Assembly (NCBI GenBank): GCA_002369495.1
Contig: DFFD01000245.1
Span: 1 to 9,418 of the forward strand
Origin: Lachnospiraceae bacterium UBA3785
Lineage (GTDB): Bacteria; Bacillota; Clostridia; Lachnospirales; Lachnospiraceae
Length of the DNA: 9,418 nt
Reading direction: 5' to 3'
Below, one piece after another: positions 6,921 through 9,418 of the stretch. Position 1 is the stretch's first letter. Every line of letters begins with the position of its first letter. Position numbers and translations under genes: made by a program. The notes beneath the pieces were generated by a model. That model made no database searches. It was not told the DNA's origin and saw only the letters and a list, made by a program, of their open reading frames with translations.

Positions 6921-8170
6921 GCTGTTTCTCCTTTCATCATAACCTGTCTTGCTGTGCTTCCGCCATTGTCCCGGAACGCGGCGGGCGAAACGCCGGTCAG
7001 CTGCCGGAACACTCTGTCAAAATGGCTCCGGTTGCCGAAATGCAGATAATCGCTGATCTCCTGGATCTCCCGGGACGTGGTCAGGAGCATGATCTTCGCC
7101 GCATCGATGCGGACGCTGTGAATGTATTCGCCGATCTTCATGCCGGTCTCTTTTGAAAATTTCCGGGAGAGATAGTACTCCGCGTAGCCGCAGTGGCGCG
7201 CGATCATCTCCAGCGTGAGATCGTTCATATAGTTTGTCTGGATATAGCTCCTGCAGTCCCGGACGGCCTTCGAGAGTCCCATCGAGCTGCGGCTCTGCTG
7301 GACCTCCCGGAGGAAGGCGTTGTACATGGACGACCGGATCTTCCTCGCCTCCGAGAATCCGCGGGCTGCTTCGAGGCGGCGGATCCATTCATTTTCCAGA
7401 TTTTTCGCCGTGTAGAGCGGAACGCCGCATTTCGCCGCGGTGCGGGCGCACAGCCCCGTGAAAATGATAAGATTGTCCTTGATCTGCCTCAGGGAATCCA
7501 GTCCGAAGTTCTGCAGCTCGCCGGTGTAGGCGTTCGCGCTTTCCTGGGGAGCCGTCCCTTCCGCGAGGTGGCGGAGCAGAAGCTGTTCAAAGGCCGCCAT
7601 CCGCTCATAGTCGTTGCGGTCGGCCGGATTCCCGGCTTCTTCCCCGTTTTTCTTTGCGGCCGGAGCCGGTTCCGGCTCGTCCGTCACCGGGTTCACAGAT
7701 TCCTGGTAGCAGGTGTAGTGCAGCATGCAGGCGTACTGGCGCAGCATATCAAAGCCGAGCACCGGCACATCCCCCAGCACGTTCATGTACCCGCGGCGCA
7801 GATGCTGGGAGATCCCATGGCGGTCCAGCACTTCAAGGCTTCGGTCCACCGGGGTATTTTTCAGGTAAGCGGGACCCAGGACGATCATGAACTGGCCGCC
7901 GCTCTCAAGGTGCACCCATTCCGAGATCCAGGCAAGGCCCAGGCTCCCGTTCACGATGTGCGGGACGGGCTCCTCGTCCGCAAAGCCGATCCCGGTCTTA
8001 AGGGCGCCTCCCAGACGCAGGAAGAGGTGGTATTCCTCCTGATGCGGTGCCGTGGAGAAGAAAAGCTCCCCTTCCCGGCTGAAACACCAGGCTCCGAGGC
8101 GGCAGGCAGCGAAGATCTGCCCCTGAAGGATAACCAGATTGGTTTCGACATTTTTCAGCGCTTTTTTCAT
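6905..8170 (-). CDS. AraC-family transcriptional regulator
   Basis: A 421-residue regulator with a two-helix-turn-helix AraC DNA-binding domain at the C-terminus: first HTH about 318-341 (LTLEMIARHCGYAEYYLSRKFSKETG), second about 367-392 (REIQEISDYLHFGNRSHFDRVFRQLTG), followed by VSPAAFR. The N-terminal 160 residues form an unidentified, presumably ligand-sensing domain, separated by a Pro/Ala/Glu-rich linker (about 161-187) from a helical region containing LRQIKDNLIIFTGLCARTAAKCGVP, a segment common in Firmicutes AraC regulators just before the HTH. Start 8170 is chosen because AGGAGG lies 9 bases upstream and a promoter lies at 8194-8222; the frame stays open to an ATG at 8350, which would lie inside the transporter gene. 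It overlaps the SGNH gene by 16 bases, so it probably regulates its own operon, and perhaps the GH2 and symporter genes, in response to the sugar substrate. Confidence 0.9.
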   Translation of the reverse strand: MKKALKNVETNLVILQGQIFAACRLGAWCFSREGELFFSTAPHQEEYHLFLRLGGALKTGIGFADEEPVPHIVNGSLGLAWISEWVHLESGGQFMIVLGPAYLKNTPVDRSLEVLDRHGISQHLRRGYMNVLGDVPVLGFDMLRQYACMLHYTCYQESVNPVTDEPEPAPAAKKNGEEAGNPADRNDYERMAAFEQLLLRHLAEGTAPQESANAYTGELQNFGLDSLRQIKDNLIIFTGLCARTAAKCGVPLYTAKNLENEWIRRLEAARGFSEARKIRSSMYNAFLREVQQSRSSMGLSKAVRDCRSYIQTNYMNDLTLEMIARHCGYAEYYLSRKFSKETGMKIGEYIHSVRIDAAKIMLLTTSREIQEISDYLHFGNRSHFDRVFRQLTGVSPAAFRDNGGSTARQVMMKGETAWQKK

Positions 8171-8179
8171 GATGAAACG

Positions 8180-8185
8180 CCTCCT
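8180..8185 (-). promoter_or_regulatory. Ribosome binding site deciding the AraC regulator start
   Basis: A perfect AGGAGG on the minus strand, 9 bases before the ATG at 8170. It selects this ATG over the in-frame ATG 180 bases upstream. Confidence 0.75.
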
Positions 8186-8193
8186 CTGTCTCC

Positions 8194-8222
8194 AGTATAT
8201 CCTTTTTTCAGGCCCGCGTAAA
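8194..8222 (-). promoter_or_regulatory. Sigma-A-type promoter for the AraC-SGNH-GH3 operon
   Basis: On the minus strand a -35 box TTTACG (8222-8217, 4 of 6) and a -10 box TATACT (8199-8194, 5 of 6) are 17 bases apart. Transcription would start near 8187, just before the AGGAGG, giving a very short leader of about 17 bases. It lies between the transporter's hairpin and the regulator start. Confidence 0.5.
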
Positions 8223-8253
8223 GAGAATGCGGCGGACTCCCGCCCGCCGCATT
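8219..8253 (-). terminator. Hairpin after the transporter gene, probable terminator
   Basis: A perfect 10-bp stem, AATGCGGCGG (8226-8235) with CCGCCGCATT (8244-8253), around an 8-base loop, lies 17 bases past the transporter stop. On the minus strand it is followed by CTCTTTA, a poor U-tract, so termination may be partial and allow read-through into the regulator operon. It could instead act mainly as an mRNA 3' stabiliser. Confidence 0.5.
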
Positions 8254-8270
8254 TCCCGAAAGGGTATATA

Positions 8271-9418
8271 TCAGGATTCGTGCGCTGCAGCTTCCGCTTC
8301 AGCACGTCTCGCTTCGTTTTCGGCGCGGATCTGCGGGATCTCCTTGTCAAGCGTATACAGGCGGAAGACCAGATACACGGCGAAGTCGAAAGCCGACGGG
8401 ATCAGCGAGTAAAGGAGGCGGATCATCGTGATCGCGGAGGCGGGCTGGACAGCCAGTTTTCCGTCGTAGCCGGCAAGGCCGATCAGGATGCCGAGGATGC
8501 CCGCGCCGAGGCCTGCACCGACCTTGGTGGCGAAACCGTTCACCGCGCCGAGGGAACCTTCCATGCGGCGGAGACCGATGTGCTCGTTGTAGTCAGCGCA
8601 TTCGATGATCAGCAGAGCGCCGAGCATCGAGACCGGGACGGAGCTCGCACCGGTGAGGATGGCACCGAGGATCAGGAGCGGCATATTGCTGCCGGCAATG
8701 AAGTTCACGATACCGGCGAGAACGCCCACCAGCAGGCCGATCCGGACCAGCTTTGCCACGGACATCTTCTTAAGAAGCTGCGGGAAGACGAACATCAGGG
8801 GCAGGACCACGACCTGGCTGAGCGCCAGAACACTCATGAGTCCGACGTTGCCGACGATCTCGGTGAAGTAGAAGACGCCGACGCCCATGTTGGTGAGCAG
8901 GTTCATAACCAGGGAGGCCAGCGCGAGAATGTAGATATAGCGGTTTTTTCTGAGGACGAGCAGGACTTCCTTGAAATCCACCTTCTCGCCTTCCGCACTG
9001 ACGTCGACATCGTGGGTCTCCTTGATGACGAAGAAGCGGAGCATGCCGAGAACCGTCAGCGGCACGGCGAAAATCATGACCAGTTTGATCCAGCCTCCCT
9101 GGCTCGTGGCCATCGTGCCCATCAGGGTCGGGAACAGGACGTTGAAGATCAGGACGATCAGCATCGGCACGACGCCGCCGTAGGTGGACAGCTGCACGTA
9201 TTCCTTCTGGGAGGAAAATGCGCGGACCATGTAAACGGTGCTGTTGGCGTTGAGGAAGGTGTAGAAGATCGAGTTCGCGAACAGGTACATGACCAGGATC
9301 CAGATGCTCTTGACCAGTGTGGTCGCGCTCTCCGGCACGCAGAACATCAGCACGGTGGTGACCCACATGCCGATCAGGCACAGCTCATAGGGGCGGCCGC
9401 GGCCGATCTTCGTGTTGG
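8271..9418 (-). CDS. GPH-family sugar:cation symporter (partial, N-terminus missing)
   Basis: The C-terminal 382 residues of a glycoside-pentoside-hexuronide:cation symporter (major facilitator superfamily, MelB-like). The frame is open through the right edge, so the ATG at 9368 is internal. The residues just inside the edge read NTKIGRGRPYELC, matching the conserved GPH loop (TxxGRxRPY) between the second and third membrane helices; so roughly the first 70-90 residues should lie outside. About ten hydrophobic spans follow, with a charged central loop (KETHDVDVSAEGEKVDFKEVLLVLRKNR) typical of the family and a conserved region ADYNEHIGLRRMEGSLGAVNGFATKVGAGLG. The C-terminal tail is highly charged (EIPQIRAENEARRAEAEAAA). 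It would import a glycoside or oligosaccharide with Na+ or H+, feeding the glycosidases nearby. A hairpin follows the stop and the regulator operon's promoter comes next. The promoter is outside the window. Confidence 0.9.
   Translation of the reverse strand, partial: NTKIGRGRPYELCLIGMWVTTVLMFCVPESATTLVKSIWILVMYLFANSIFYTFLNANSTVYMVRAFSSQKEYVQLSTYGGVVPMLIVLIFNVLFPTLMGTMATSQGGWIKLVMIFAVPLTVLGMLRFFVIKETHDVDVSAEGEKVDFKEVLLVLRKNRYIYILALASLVMNLLTNMGVGVFYFTEIVGNVGLMSVLALSQVVVLPLMFVFPQLLKKMSVAKLVRIGLLVGVLAGIVNFIAGSNMPLLILGAILTGASSVPVSMLGALLIIECADYNEHIGLRRMEGSLGAVNGFATKVGAGLGAGILGILIGLAGYDGKLAVQPASAITMIRLLYSLIPSAFDFAVYLVFRLYTLDKEIPQIRAENEARRAEAEAAAHES

Noticed and set aside
7193..8221. A 342-codon open frame on the plus strand opposite the AraC regulator
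   Set aside because: Shadow of the regulator gene; no start signal and no recognisable family.
8271..9368. Start of the symporter at the ATG at 9368
   Set aside because: The frame remains open to the right edge and encodes the conserved GPH loop upstream of that Met, so it is an internal methionine.
1..9418. CRISPR arrays, tRNA or rRNA genes, integrase or transposase genes
   Set aside because: No regularly spaced repeats, tRNA-like cloverleaf or mobile-element protein motifs were seen on either strand. The only repeat element is the palindrome at 3670-3760.

Overview
The window is about 60% GC by eye, with strong AGGAGG-type ribosome binding sites, sigma-A-like promoters and very little non-coding DNA. 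Together with the protein families (clostridial GH2, GH3, GPH transporter, AraC regulator, MATE pump, cytidylate kinase-like protein), this suggests a GC-rich member of the Clostridia, most likely a gut or rumen Lachnospiraceae relative. That placement is inferred from general protein resemblance only; no database search was possible.

Layout. Positions 1-1230 (minus strand) hold a cytidylate kinase-like gene followed by an overlapping MATE-family transporter that runs off the left edge. A good sigma-A promoter lies at 1294-1322. A divergent gene at 1454-3661 (plus) encodes a GH2 beta-galactosidase-type enzyme with an unusual C-terminal extension. Its stop is followed by a 91-bp near-perfect palindrome (3670-3760), which fills the gap to the convergent GH3 gene and carries a bidirectional terminator. 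From 8170 down to 3762 (minus) lies a tight three-gene unit: AraC-family regulator, SGNH/GDSL hydrolase (16-base overlap) and GH3 glycosidase. Upstream of it, at 8271-9418, is the C-terminal part of a GPH-type sugar:cation symporter that enters from the right edge. No intergenic stretch exceeds 300 bases; the longest is 1231-1453.

How the genes fit together. The right three quarters look like a small glycan-utilisation locus. The symporter would import a glycoside or short oligosaccharide. The two glycosidases and the esterase-like SGNH protein lack visible signal peptides, so they would cut and de-esterify it in the cytoplasm. The AraC protein would sense the substrate or its product. The substrate cannot be fixed from sequence: beta-linked galactose (GH2) and beta-linked glucose or xylose (GH3) with acyl decorations is the best guess. 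The kinase-like/MATE pair on the left is probably a separate unit.

No wholly new system is evident. The most noteworthy points are the palindromic repeat between convergent genes, a strong excess of the DNA word GAAAATG on both strands, the GH2 C-terminal extension, and the translationally coupled kinase-like/MATE pair.
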